DNA of 64,000 bases from contig NC_092809.1 in NCBI RefSeq assembly GCF_040954645.1, positions 78,136,935 through 78,200,934 of the forward strand, written 5' to 3'. The notes beneath the pieces were generated by a model. The model was not told the DNA's origin and searched no databases. It worked only from the letters and a program-made list of their open reading frames with translations. Position numbers and translations under genes: made by a program. Positions 1-10,936 of the stretch are shown here, one piece after another (positions within the stretch are counted from its first letter, which is position 1; every line of letters starts with the position of its first letter). This DNA is from Diabrotica undecimpunctata (Eukaryota; Arthropoda; Insecta; Coleoptera; Chrysomelidae).

Positions 1-410
1 TTATAGCATTATTAAAAGTATTTATAGAATCTTGCAATAAAGATATTTCTCTTAGGGAATTGAGTTTTAGGTTATTTTGGTTATATTTGAATTGTTTTAT
101 TTCGTTTTCTATTCTTTGTATGTCTTCTTAGTCCATATTTGCTGTGATACATTTTATTATTGTTCCTAGAGGATTTAGAAGTCCTCTTTTTATTATTTTT
201 GCTTCCTTATACAAATGGGGATTAATTTGATATATCTGTTCTTCTATTTTATTGTGTAACGTAATTAAAGGGATGAATGAATCTTCTAATTCTGTATAAT
301 AACTTGTTTGATTTCTAAAACTTGTGTGTAGACTTTTTTGTTTTAAAGATATTTGCTTGGTTCCATACTTTATCCCAACCCTGTATACATCATTAATTAC
401 TTATTATAAA
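1..410 (-). pseudogene. env fragment (baculovirus-F-like, errantivirus type)
   Basis: Read on the minus strand this gives an open stretch containing a furin-like site followed by a fusion-peptide-like segment (KIIKR|GLLNPLGTII), then a coiled-coil-like helix rich in N and Q. This is the same architecture as the intact env at 34651-36333, but the sequence differs, so it comes from another family. One in-frame TAA lies about 20 residues after the cleavage site. The frame runs off the window edge, so the C-terminal half is not visible. Family knowledge: insect errantivirus Env proteins descend from F-type fusion proteins that act at the membrane. Function in this copy is abolished. Confidence 0.65.
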
Positions 411-1133
411 TTGGGTATAATCCAAATTAAAACAAAGGGTTCGGTTTAATAGCAAGAAAATTAGCATAAATTTTATTTATGTTAATTATTTATAATAATT
501 AAGAAAATCAATTAACACAAAATAGATGTAAAGTAATTTATTTAACTTGTGTTAAAGCAATTAAGCAAATTTAAGTAGAAGAAAATATTTAATTTAATAA
601 AATGACTGAGGTGGTCGGATAAATAACCTGTAGGGTCAAGGATGAGTAGGGTAAATTTGGTAGATAAAAATGAAATATAAATATCGAAGGACCAGCGACC
701 AATGGGTCGCAATATTGCGGATTTGTAATAGTGTAGTAAAATTAATAATAGATTAATTAAAATGAGACTTCCGGTAGAAATATTTCTATTTTATGATTTA
801 CATAAATAAATAGCAATGCGGGAATTGCCAACAAATCACATTTTGAATGATGATGAAAAAACCTAAATGTTCAAATAAAATGTTCTTGAACTACACAAAT
901 GTTTATATTAATTGTTCTTAAAACTAAATAAATGAGATGTTTGAGAGCACAAAAGTTTAGTTCTATATCCGGCAACCCTGTAATTTGTCGGACCGGCATT
1001 TACGAAATATACATACAAAAACTGTCGATTTTCTTCTGTATTAAAGAATAATTTCAGGTACTTACATATTAGATGCACTAACATTTAATTTAATTAAGTT
1101 AACTATTTAATAAAATAAAATTAACTTGAAATT
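411..1133. other. AT-rich stretch, no gene recognised
   Basis: I see no protein similarity, LTR pair or RNA gene. The segment probably contains the 5' part of the element whose env remnant lies to its left, but no boundary can be shown. Confidence 0.4.
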
Positions 1134-1227
1134 TGCTTCTACTTGAGAAGCGTGGAATGAACTATTTACTTGCTTCTATTTAAGAAGCTAAAAAGGGAGT
1201 TTGACTAGCATGCTTCTATTTGAGAAG
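1134..1227. repeat. three spaced copies of a short hairpin motif
   Basis: The 17-18 bp motif TGCTTCTAYTTRAGAAGC occurs at 1134-1151, 1171-1188 and 1211-1227 (the last lacks the terminal C). Each copy is an imperfect palindrome, GCTTCT...AGAAGC. Spacing is 37 and 40 bp and the intervening DNA is not obviously repeated. Confidence 0.7.
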
Positions 1228-1439
1228 ACAAGAACGAAGTGGTTTAAGGGTAGTTAGATTTGAATAGTTTGAATGTGAAAAACTGACAGGATACGATACA
1301 GCAAGAAGAAGGCATGCCATGCTGATCGTAGATCTTTTTATTTAGTTACACGGGAAATTCAAATATTTTCATTATTATTGTTTATTTTTTAAACAAACTT
1401 TTGTAGAAAAGACAATTAATTTTCTACATAACCTTTGAA
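1228..1439. other. no feature recognised
   Basis: Short stretch between the hairpin motifs and the mariner remnant. A mariner terminal repeat should lie here if the element were complete, but I cannot identify one. Confidence 0.3.
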
Positions 1440-2000
1440 ATCTGAAAGAGGTTTTTTTCATAAAATTCTTTTGTTTTATTTGTATAGTCTCCTTTTAACT
1501 CAATACAACGATTGGAGCGATTTTACAACTTGTTTATGCCGTCCTAACAATTATTCAATTCTGGAGACTCTGCAAAATGGGCTTTTTTTTTTCGTCAACT
1601 ACATTTTTATCTGAGCTGATTTTTATATTTACGAGCCATCTTTTCAGATCTGGTAACACAAGATAATCGTAGGGGAGCTAATCAGGAGAATAAGCCGGCT
1701 GATAAAGCAATTCAAAGCTGAACTCATGATTTTTTGTCATTGTCATAGCGCTTTTGTGACTGGTGGATTGTTTTGGAGAAACAACACTTTCTTCTGCATA
1801 TGAAGCTATTTCTGACTGAGTTCCTACTTCAATTTGTCCAATATTGCACAAGAATATTGGCGTAAGATAGTCAATTAAAATGGTCATAACCTTTCCGACC
1901 CATTTATCCACTCTTTGCCGCTTCGAAGCAAATTTTGCCGGCTTCGGTCCACTGCCGTACGTTTATTCTGTTCTCTGGCCTATAGCAGTGACTGCAAATG
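1440..2000 (-). pseudogene. mariner transposase remnant (C-terminal half)
   Basis: Minus-strand translation gives mariner blocks in order: a QWTEAGK block near 1960, GKVM near 1885, a degenerate HKS..TM..HEF segment, the catalytic-site neighbourhood YQPAYSPD followed by PYDYL, and the terminal block NRSNRCIELKGDYTNK near 1480. The SPD-L-PYDY block marks the third catalytic aspartate of a DD34D enzyme. Stops and frame changes occur at about 1680 and 1910. About ten residues after GKVM are missing. No terminal inverted repeats could be paired, so this is an old truncated copy. Confidence 0.75.
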
Positions 2001-2521
2001 GTCAGCAAACGCGACAGCCATCGCCAAGATAAATTTTTCGTATTTTAAATTAATGGCCGCTACAAAATTCTCGGAACCAGGATTTGACAGTATATTCTTA
2101 ATAAACATTAGTCCTATAATGTTTATCCTTATTTTCATGTATGTCTAAAAAAGGCTCGACATTTTGGAACTCATGTTTTTTTGAGATCGCAGTGCCCTTA
2201 CTGACAAAGAATGGTTACTTACACACCACCAAATAATTGAAAAATTTTTTAAGTGGCTATGCAGATTATCATAAATTATATTGGCTCAAAAATATTACTT
2301 AAAATAGCGAAAACTACTGTGATTAATTTGACTGCTATCCTGGACCTTCAGAAAGGAGCTGATCTTTTTTTATCTATTCGATATAAAAACCAATGATTTC
2401 CCCGATAGTTAACAGTATTTGTTATAATCTCCGACTTAAAGTAAATATTTGTTGGAATAAGTCATTTAGTCATTTCTACACCAATTATCTTCCTTTCTAA
2501 ATACGACAGAGGCATTGGTAA
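2001..2521. other. no gene recognised
   Basis: A 77-residue open frame at 1915-2148 on the plus strand overlaps the mariner remnant and resembles nothing. The rest is AT-rich without visible structure. Confidence 0.35.
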
Positions 2522-2730
2522 CTTCTTCTTCTTAAAGTGCCCTCTCCTCAATGGAGGTTGGCTCCTACAATTTTAAACTCTTCTCTATCTTCAGCTGTTC
2601 TTATTAGCTGTTCAAAATTTAGCCCTGTCCATTGTCGGATGTTTCTGAGCCACGATAGTCTTTTCCTTCCTAGGCCTCTCTTTCCCTCGATTTTTCCTTT
2701 CACTATAAGTTGGGCATATAAGTTGGGCAT
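2522..2730 (-). mobile_element. LINE 3' end fragment
   Basis: The minus strand encodes the tail of an endonuclease/reverse-transcriptase LINE: GKRGLGRKRLSWLRNIRQW, then EQLIRTAEDREEF and IVGANL, a block seen at the end of many insect LINE ORF2 proteins. It ends in a 3' hairpin (arms at 2546-2549 and 2554-2557) followed by a GAA-type tail (TTCTTCTTCTT on the plus strand, 2523-2533). Only about 60 residues remain, consistent with heavy 5' truncation. Confidence 0.75.
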
Positions 2731-2891
2731 TGGTAACTGCTTAGACTGATTTATTGTGAAATTTACATCTAATCAATACTGATTACTAATGAGTCTAATA
2801 TATAATTCAGTAGAATACCCAAAAAAATTCACAAAAATAATGATAGTCCACTTTGAAAGAGTTGCTTCCTATTCTTTCTAACTTTCTATAT

Positions 2892-3583
2892 CGCTCCGTG
2901 CGTGACCATGGTAGGGGTACTTTGAAACGATGCCAGCGTGCGTAGCGACGAAATGTGACAAAATTGGACATACCTTTTTACGCATAAATTTTATCAAAAA
3001 TGTGTGCAAATACATATTGCGTATTTAATTGTGCTAATAATAGCAAAAATAGTAAGTATAGTTTTTATAGGTTCCCAAAGATTACATATAAATTGTAGAA
3101 AAGAAAAAGATGGATCCGTGCTATTATTATGAAAAAGTAAATATCACATAACTTCATTTTTATGCAATTGAAATAGGAAAAATTTAAATAACTTACCTTA
3201 AATAATATTTTATAAGGCTTCAAGCTAACTGCAGAGTGCCTGATGACTGCAGCTTTTATATCATAACTTTAACTATTACTGTTTTTAAATATATGCTCTT
3301 TCACGTGAAAAACTTGATTTGGCAGTACTAGATTTTTCCCTTTCTTTTGCGTTTATGGTTGAAAAGATATATTATGATGAATTTTGAGAAACCCAGTTTT
3401 TAATACTACATTTATTTTGTACATAAACTGAAAAAATATAATTAAAAAGTTAATTATTAATAATTGTCAATTTCGCATGTATTTAACAATGTCAAACATA
3501 TGTCATATGTTTAACCTGAAAATTGGTAGGTCCAAAACTGTCAGATGAAGGCGGTAGGTGTCGCGTCATTCACGCACGGAGCG
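2892..3583 (+). mobile_element. P-like element remnant with 14-bp TIRs
   Basis: The termini CGCTCCGTGCGTGA (2892-2905) and its exact reverse complement (3570-3583) bound 692 bp. Just inside the left end lies a THAP-like coding start at 3000, which points to the P/THAP9 transposase superfamily. I could not find the 8-bp target duplication expected for P elements, so the true ends could lie slightly outside. The catalytic domain is absent: this is an internally deleted, non-autonomous copy. Confidence 0.6.
3000..3140 (+). pseudogene. THAP zinc-finger start of a P-like transposase
   Basis: From the ATG at 3000 the reading shows C-x3-C (residues 7 and 11), FYRFPK (22-27) and, after an in-frame TAG at codon 33, a WIRAI block. 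This is the order of a C2CH THAP DNA-binding domain (Cys pair, F-x-FP, Trp). The C-terminal C-x2-H pair is not reached before a second stop. In P-like transposases this domain binds the element ends. This copy cannot encode a complete domain. Confidence 0.6.
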
Positions 3584-3865
3584 AATACAGTCGTTTTTAC
3601 CTTAAATACAAAAACCTACATTTTTGTATGATCTGAATCTTTCTTTGAGCTTTTAACTAAACAAGATTTTCGTCCTTCCTGTCGGCAATAAGTATCGTGG
3701 GAGAAGTCCACTCCTTTCACCCTTTTATGGATAATTTGATTCTCAATGGGTTTCATAATGCTGTCAGAAATTATATATTAAGTCAATTAGCACGAGATAG
3801 AACAAATAAAGAAAAAATACGACACGTACAATCTCGATAAAAAAAGTGAAAGCGGCAGCAAGTTT
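3584..3865. other. no feature recognised
   Basis: AT-rich flank between the THAP element and the tandem duplication. Confidence 0.3.
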
Positions 3866-4098
3866 GTACGGATCTAAAAAAATTGTAAATGTAACAAATA
3901 ATCAAGAAAAGTCAATAATAACTATATGTAGAAGAGAAAATGGACGCTTTGAGTAAATACGTAGAAAAAAACTTTAATGTAACTGTACGGATCTAAAAAA
4001 ATTGTAAATGTAACAAATAATCAAGAAAAGTCAATAATAACTATATGTAGAAGAGAAAATGGACGCTTTGAGTAAATACGTAGAAAAAAACTTTAATG
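3866..4098. repeat. 119-bp tandem duplication
   Basis: The segment 3866-3979 reappears at 3985-4098 with no visible base difference, period 119 bp. The second copy runs into a LINE fragment and the first ends at the junction. Such identity indicates either a very recent duplication or an assembly artefact. Confidence 0.85.
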
Positions 4099-4417
4099 AT
4101 AAGCACCAGAGCTCCATTGATGCCGTTGATGATAAAGATAGCAAAGATAATTTTTACTCAGAATTTCTAAAATTGATGGCCAATAAATCATGAGAGAATC
4201 AGTAGTCAACACTAGGGAAATAGTAATTACAAAAAGTGTACAAATACGAGCATTTGCCGAAGACGTTGATATCATAGCTAAAAACGGAAGGGATATGATA
4301 GAAGCATTCAATATAATAGAAAAAGTGGCAGAGAATAGCAGCCTTAAAGTCGAAGAAGCCAAAATAAAATATATGAACATTAGTAGGTCCAGAGGACTGG
4401 ACAACTCCAGAGTATAA
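4059..4417 (+). pseudogene. LINE reverse transcriptase palm fragment
   Basis: An ATG at 4059 opens 44 codons ending at a TGA (4191-4193). The downstream frame from 4190 reads VQIRAFAEDVDIIAKNGRDM, which matches the RT catalytic block (F/Y-A-D-D) with the first catalytic Asp replaced by Glu (AED). It continues to a V/LKVEEAKIKYM block. This is a short palm-domain fragment of a LINE, without endonuclease or 3' end. Confidence 0.7.
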
Positions 4418-4424
4418 CTGTCAC

Positions 4425-4790
4425 CATCATCATCATCCAGCCTCAAAAATCCACTGCTGAATATAAGTCTCTTTCTCATATTTCCAACCCTCTCTGTCTT
4501 ACGCCACTCTCATCTAGTTTTTTTTATCTCCTTTTTATCTCCATCCTGGCCTCTTCGCTTTTTTTATTTTTTCTTTCCTGTTATTCCCAACATGGATCGC
4601 TCCATTCTTCTCTGCATGACTCTCAGTTTGGTAGCCGAGGCTTTTGTTAAAATAAGTGTTTCTGATCCATATATCATCACTGGGAGTTTAGGCATGTGAG
4701 CAGCTCACTTTTAAAAGTTTCTCTTAGTTTTCCATATGCTGCCTACCCAAGACCGATTCTTATCTTCAGTTCATGCCTGGGCCTGATTAT
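4425..4790 (-). mobile_element. LINE C-terminal fragment
   Basis: On the minus strand a degraded frame ends in a REGWKY..ETYIQQW block, the terminal motif of another LINE subfamily (DR.EW..L.EAYIQQW). A TGATGATGATGG-type tail (CATCATCATCATCC on plus, about 4424-4440) follows. Upstream the sequence fits the linker/C-terminal part of ORF2 with stops. It lies head to head with the plus-strand RT fragment. Confidence 0.55.
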
Positions 4791-4989
4791 CCTTGCCAAT
4801 TATAATAATGGCAAGTTGACCGATTATGTATTAATTCAACGCGGAGTATGATAAGAGTGTATATTATCTCCTCTTCTGATGTCAAAGGCCAGGCGAGCAT
4901 TTATTAAAAGGAGTTCGATTTTTAAGAGTCGAGATCTACGTTAACAACAAAACAAAATGTCGGCCTCTTAAGTCCTAAGTGCTATATAA

Positions 4990-5395
4990 TTTCGGTTTTA
5001 CTTTAAGGATTGAAAGCTTGGAGTTTGTTGGGAGCATCTATGATAATGCTGGAGGCTTTTGCAATATTGTACTACAGACGGATACTACAGATCTCATGGG
5101 TTGATCGAGTGAAGAATTATGAACTTCTCCGAAGAATTGATAAATAATGTGAAGTGCTCATCACGATAAACGAAAATTGGAGTTCTTTGGTCATATTATG
5201 CGAAATAATGATAGGTATAGTATACTTCAATTGGTTAGTGAATGAAAAGTGAGGCCCGAAAAGACGACTTTTTTTTTGCTTCTAACCTAAGAACTTATGC
5301 CGTCCGTAGGCCTGTTTCGAGCAGTTATAGACAAAGTTAAAATTACCATGATGATCGCCAATATCCGGAACGGATAAGAACGGCAAGAAGAAATT
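4990..5395 (+). mobile_element. LINE C-terminal fragment with 3' hairpin
   Basis: The plus strand reads MLEAFAILYYRRILQISWVDRV, then ELLRRIDK, the block after the RT domain (KLEAFEMW.YRRILKISW.D). After a frameshift comes a degenerate LINE tail and a 3' terminal hairpin, TATCCG-GAA-CGGATA, at 5362-5376, then a short AAGAAGAAA tail. At least one frameshift and several stops: a dead copy. Confidence 0.65.
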
Positions 5396-6087
5396 GCACG
5401 AAATTCAACCATCGTTATACATTTTACAAAAGATATCTACTTTTTTATGGACAGCTACGCTGTTTATTCTAATCCTTTGGTCTGTTGAGACGTGAAAACA
5501 GTTCTCTAATATATTTTTTTAATATTTCTGATGTTCTTTTGTTAATTAGTTTTTAGTATCCATTTATATAGTTTAATAACTAATCCAAATAGTGAATAGA
5601 TTGTTTTAAATGTCTAAAAAGTTTCTACCCACTTAACTATCCCAGACACTGCTACCCTTTTACTACTGAAGTTAATTAACGACTAACGGTATTATTTTCT
5701 ATATAAATCTGTTTTGAAACGACACAGAAAAGGCTCTAATGAAGGGATTCTGTTTCTCATTTACCTCCGTAATAGTTACGGAAAACCTTTTAAGAAACAA
5801 CAGTAAATATTCAGAACGTGACAGGACGATTAGCTTAAACGATTAATTGAAAACAAGCTTAGTGAACTTACGGCAAACACGACAGATTATTTAGTAGGCA
5901 GGTTTGTTTTCAGATAAGTGTAATGTATATTAGACATACACGTGCCAAGGTACAAATAGTTAAATATTGAAAACTATTTTAAGAATACTTGAAAAGTTTT
6001 TGTTCAAGATTAAATGGTAAAATTTCCGCTCAGGAACATATGGTGAATAAAAAAAGGGTACAGCGGAATATAAAAACACATATAGCT
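5396..6087. other. no gene recognised
   Basis: About 690 bp of AT-rich sequence between two LINE fragments, with no homology, repeat pair or RNA gene that I can recognise. Confidence 0.35.
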
Positions 6088-6480
6088 TCAATAAATCTTA
6101 AAAAAGCATATGGCAGTGTATCTATTGCGCAACTATGATCAGAAATGCAAAATCTTGAATTACTCTTGTTTTGATTAGAGCTACGCAGAACTATTATAGA
6201 GAAAAATGGTCTAGAATTAAAATAGGAAATGGAGTCACCGCCTCATTAAATACAACCAAATGGATTAAAAAATACATAAACATGGGACTGAGAATGGGGG
6301 ATGACATGCTTTTCACTTTATTCTTTGCGGATGACCAAATCTATTTACCGAAAATGATATAAATTATAATATGATAAGAAAACTAAAAGAAAAATACGAA
6401 GCCGCAGATCTTTTCATGAACATATCTAGATGTGAATATCTGGTTGTCGGAAACAGTAAAATAGAAATGTAGAGAAAAAT
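6088..6480 (+). pseudogene. LINE reverse transcriptase fragment (ADDQ family)
   Basis: After stops near 6115 the frame reads IRATQNYYREKWSRIKIGN, then TASLNTTKWIKKY, and TLFFADDQIYL near 6320, the RT catalytic box of an insect LINE subfamily with ADDQ. A second piece near 6374-6470 reads MIRKLKEKYE and then ISRCEYLVVGN. About 60 residues between the fingers and the catalytic box are missing. It is cut off at about 6480, where another LINE begins. Confidence 0.75.
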
Positions 6481-6559
6481 AAAAAATATTCAGGGGTAAT
6501 CTGTAATAAAGGAAGGAAGGAAGGAAGTTCTTGGTGAAAGAAATATAAATAAAAATAAA

Positions 6560-8040
6560 TCGTTCCCAAGAGCTTAATTAAAATACATGTCAACCAAAAC
6601 CCAAGAGGCATATCATAATTACAAGACAATTAGAAACGAAACACATGCACATAAGAAAATGATCACAGGGAACGCTTTTCGAAAGAAATGGAGCATGAGT
6701 TTTACGGTCTGCAAAAGGAAATATTGCGCTTCATAAGAGGTCAAAGAACGCAGGTAAAGGAACGAATAGAACCAAAATACATAGCAAAGGATACGTGGAT
6801 TGACTACCTAATAAAGCTCTATGCAGAGGAAGAACAAACGACACTAGAACCGGAAACGCCAGAAATTACCACAAATGAAGAAGTTAATATAAATTTACAG
6901 GAAGTTCGTAAAATACTTAAAAAGCTGAATAACAGAAAAGCTGCAGGTAAAGACGGGATACCAAATGAACTACTCAAATATTGTGGTGCAGCACTGACAT
7001 AACAATTAACAACATTAATTAATAAAATTATAAAACACAATAAAATACCGGAAGAATGGAGAACGAGCGAACTAATTCTAATATTAAAAAAATGAAATAA
7101 AAACAGCCAGAAAACTACAGAGGTATAAAGTTGTTAAATACTACCCTAAAACTTACCACTAAAATTTTACAATTAGTAATAAATCAGAGGATTAGTTTAG
7201 CAGATCAACAACATTTTTGTTCTAGTGGAAGATCGTGTACAGATGCAATATAAAGAAAGAGTATTGAGTCTTACTCAGAAGATGTAATACATCTTCTGTA
7301 TAACAGAAAAGTTCCCCTAAATATTATAAAAACTATCAAAAATATCTACCAAAACAACAAAATGGAAGTCAGAATAAATGGAAAACTTGCAGAACCTATA
7401 GCAGTAAGCAGCGGAATAAGACAAAGGAAGAGGATTTTCTCTATTCGGATTGCCGAATATAGGCCTCTCCTAATTCTCGCCATTCATCTCTATTGTTTGT
7501 AAGACGTTTCCACATATTAAAAGAACTACAGGGCCAATGTGGAAAAGGAAGAGGATACAGAATGGGAAACAAAGAAATAAAAATACTCTGTTACGTAGAC
7601 GACGCAATATTGATAGCCCAAGATGAAGATAGTCTGCAAAGACTGGTCCACAGATTTAAGATAAGAACAAAAGAATTTAATATAACAATCTCATCTCAGA
7701 AAACTAAAATAATATTAGTGAGCAAAGAACCAACCAGATGTAAAATAGAAATGTATGGCATCAGTATTGAATAAGTAATGGAAATAAAATATCTGGGAAA
7801 AAGACTTTCCAGCTGTGGAGACCTGTACAAAGAAGGGAGAGATCAAGTACAAAAAGCGAATAGATTGGCAGGCCTTAATAACACTATATGGTGAAACAGA
7901 CACAATAACACTGAGATGAAATCAAGACATATGCCTCAGAAACAAGACCCGACACAGCCACAACGCAGAGGCTACTGGAAACTGCAGAGATGTAAGTACT
8001 AAGAAGAATTACAAGAAATATGATGAGAGACCTAACATTT
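6560..8040 (+). pseudogene. LINE ORF2 remnant (reverse transcriptase)
   Basis: Blocks appear in correct order: a linker (6588-6720), WIDYLIKLYAEEE, KKLNNRKAAGKDGIPNELLKY (6940), KIPEEWRTSELI (7045), GRSCTDAI (7230), IKTIKNIYQNNKMEV (7330), ILCYVDDAILIA (7590, catalytic box with YVDD in place of YADD), then KYLGK and RRITRN near the end. Frame changes and stops occur at about 6720, 7000, 7250 and 7770. The same subfamily is present as a longer copy at 54285-56890. The 3' end is missing: it joins the BEL/Pao element at 8041. A 108-bp foreign insert sits at 7436-7543. Confidence 0.85.
7436..7543 (-). mobile_element. 108-bp LINE fragment with 5' inversion and 13-bp target duplication
   Basis: The insert is flanked by AAAGGAAGAGGAT at 7423-7435 and 7544-7556. 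Its first part matches the 3' end of the LINE at 57880-58690 (shared block from CTCTATTCGGATTGCCG to GTTTCCACAT). The last ~30 bases are the reverse complement of the neighbouring part of that same family (compare 58132-58160). That is the structure left by twin-primed reverse transcription. Confidence 0.8.
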
Positions 8041-8099
8041 AACGTTTAACATTTAACATTTAAGCCGCCTCCCTTGAACGCCTGCAGGGGTTCAACAAG

Positions 8100-9186
8100 T
8101 AATCGAGTTGAGTTAAAAGTTTCTTTCACCGTTTGTTTCACTGAAGCATAAGTCACTGATCTGTGGGTAGAACGCACACCTTTGTCACTGGTCGCTTGAA
8201 ACAACCTCTATTATTTTTAATTGTCACTGCACGAACTATTCCGTCACTACCCGCATGTAATTGAGTCACTCTACCCAGGCACCATCTTAAGAGTTCAGTC
8301 CCATCTTCCTTCACCGTCTCTAGACTTCCAATTCTGAGAAGACTGTTGAAATGTTTTTTCCACTAAACTCGCTGCTGGAGGGATGAAATGTATTCCTTGG
8401 ACCACCTAGTCCAATAACCTTGGATCATTTTTAGAAGCCTTTGGAATCTGCTAAGGCTGTTTTTCTTGACATCTAAGAAATTCCGTTCAGGTGTTGCGGT
8501 CAATTTGGATCCAATTAAAAAGTATGCAGGAGTAAGAGGAAGTAAGTCGGAAGGGTCGTTAGACATTGGTGAGAGTGGTCGTGAGTTTAGGCAAGCTTCA
8601 ATTTGACATAAAACAGTGGAAAATTCTTCATATGAAAGAATTGTATTGCCAATGACACGCTTTAGGTGAAATTTGACAGATTTTACTCCCGCCTCCAAAA
8701 CTCCTCCAAAGTGAGGTGATCGTGGCGGAATAAACTACCAATTGATACCTTCGGTAGTTAAATTGTCTCTAATAGTTGAACTAGAGGTATCAAAAAATTT
8801 GACAAGCTCATTTTTGCGTCAACGAAGGTACTACCATTGTCCGAAAGGATGGAAGCGCATTTTCCGCGTCGAGAAATAAAGCGTTTTAGCGTTGCTAGAA
8901 AACTTTTTTCCGTGGTCAAGCTGCTCACGACTTCTAAATGTATGGCCTTAGTTGCTAAACAGATGAATAGAGCTATGTAACCCTTGATGGTTTTATAATT
9001 TCGGGTGTGTCGATCCTTTACCAAAAAGGTCCTGCATAGTCAAGTCCACAGTTGTAGAATGGCCTAGAGGGAACAAGACGTGACGAGGGTAAATTACCCA
9101 TAAGATAGGTTACTAATTTAGGAGCCACCCTACAACAGATAATACAATCGCGAACGATTTTGCGAACCACTTGACGTCCATTAATG
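8100..9186 (-). pseudogene. BEL/Pao integrase and C-terminal domain
   Basis: On the minus strand, after the stop at 9189, the frame shows RKIVRDCIICCRVAPK (end of the zinc-binding part), [11 protein letters not shown] (first catalytic Asp), LSDNGSTF (second Asp) and WEAGVKS-like LEAGVKSVKFHLKRV (catalytic Glu). Then CLNSRPLSP and a C-terminal DUF5641-like block, LRWCLGRVTQLHAGSDG, near 8290. At least two frameshifts (about 9030 and 8760) separate the pieces. The enzyme family inserts the cDNA into the host genome; this copy is inactive. Confidence 0.85.
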
Positions 9187-9188
9187 GG

Positions 9189-10936
9189 TCAAAATTTTTC
9201 ACGAATGGAAGCTAATAGTAATTGAGGACTGCAATGATTTAAGGTAAGATGCTCATTTCGTACAAGAATAGTAGTAAAGTGGTGTTTAGAATCAAGGACA
9301 ATGGGATGTTTTTTATCGTAGCAAAAATCAGAATTATGCAGTCTTCCACCAACGCGGAGTATGTTATCCTTGTCGATAAACGGATTGAGGGTAAGTAGTT
9401 TACTTTTAGAGTCAACGTTACCATGTCTCTTAAGGTGTGTCAAGTCGTCATAAAATGTTTCATTTTGTACTAGTCGAAATCTATATTTTAAAGCATTATC
9501 TCTTTCCTCACAAGAAAGGTTGTCGAAGTTCCTTCGTTTAGGAGAACATTTACAATTATTTATAAAGCGTAATACATACGCGATAATGCGCTGTAGTTTT
9601 ACAAATGAGGATATTTTAGTGATGCTGTCCAATTTCATGTGAACTCTTGCGATAAGGGCTGATGCTGGTCGAAGCTCGGGGAGTTCAGAAGGTTCGAATG
9701 TTCTATTAGACCAATGAGTTTCTGGTTTAGCTAGCCATGATGGGCCATGAAACCACATTTCAGAAGTGATAAGTGATGTAGGAGAAATTCCCCCTGATAG
9801 AAGATCTGCGGGATTCTCAAGTGTATTCACGTAACGCCATGTGTGAGATTCGGTCAAAGTTTGAATTTGAGAAACTCTATTTGTCACAAATGTCTTTAAT
9901 AAACTCGGAGAAGTCTTTATCCATCCTAGAACAATAGTGGAGTCGCACCAGTAAGTGATTACTTCCAAATCTAATTGCATGTGTTGTTTTACCTTGTCTA
10001 TCAACTCAGCTAGCAAGTAAGCTCCACAAAGTTCTAGGCGCGGTACCGTGAGGATATGTTTTAAAGGAGCTACTCTGGTTATGGAGCAAAGTAGATGACA
10101 ACGAAAATTTTCGAAGTTTTCAGATGAACGAATATAAATGCATGTACCATATGCAGTAGTGGATGCATCTGAAAAACCGTGTAGTTGAATTGACTTGTAG
10201 TTTCTACAAATTACATGCCTAGGAATTTGTAACTGATTAAGTTTAACCAGTTGAGTCTGATATGTAACCCATTTCGTAAAGATATCCATGGGAACGACTT
10301 CGTCCCAGGAAATTTTTAATTTCCACAAATCTTGGAGAATAATTTTAGCTGTTATTGTTACAGCCGAAAGCAAACCTAGTGAATCAAATATTTTTGATAT
10401 AGCGGAAAGAATAAGTCTCTTTGTAACTTTACACTTGTGCTCTATAGGTTGAACATTGAAATGAAAAGTGTCAGATTTTGGACTCCACAATAAGCCCAAA
10501 GTTTTGATAGTATCGTCAGCTCCAATTTCCAAAGAAACATTATTTTGATTGTCAAAGTTTAAAATAGGTGCGTTTGACTTCCATTTTCTCAATTGGAAAC
10601 CATGCCGAGACAATAATTCGGAAGTAAATGATTGAATGCGTTTGATATCTTCTGTTGTAGAACAACCTGTGTAAAGATCGTCGACATAAAATTCCCGTAA
10701 AATTATAGAAGATATGTCGGGAAAATCGGTTGCATACATATGTGCCACTTCTTGAAGACATCTCGTGGCAAGAAAACTAGCAGAAGCAGTACCGTAAGTT
10801 ACGGTGTTTAAAGTATTAGTTTCGAGAGAGTTTGTATGATCAGATCGCCATATGATCTTTTGTAAGGAGCGTTCTTCCTCCTTTATCAGTATTTGTCGAT
10901 ACATTTTTTCTATGTCGGCTGGTAGTACAAAACTAT
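9189..10936 (-). pseudogene. BEL/Pao pol: RT (C-terminal part), peptidase A17-like region, RNase H
   Basis: A 571-residue open frame starts at 10904, but the real frame continues upstream to the gypsy insertion at 10936, where it reads SFVLPADIEKMYRQ. The RT catalytic box YVDDLYTG is at residues 73-76. Downstream, KTLGLLWSPKSDTF and ISKIFDSLGLLSAV are typical Pao blocks, and LELCGAYLLAELI, YWCDSTIVLGWI and ENPADLLSGG mark the RNase H/connection part. The frame ends at a TGA right before the integrase zinc block. It is in frame with the RT N-terminus beyond the insertion (17187 and above), allowing for the 4-bp target duplication. Confidence 0.88.
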
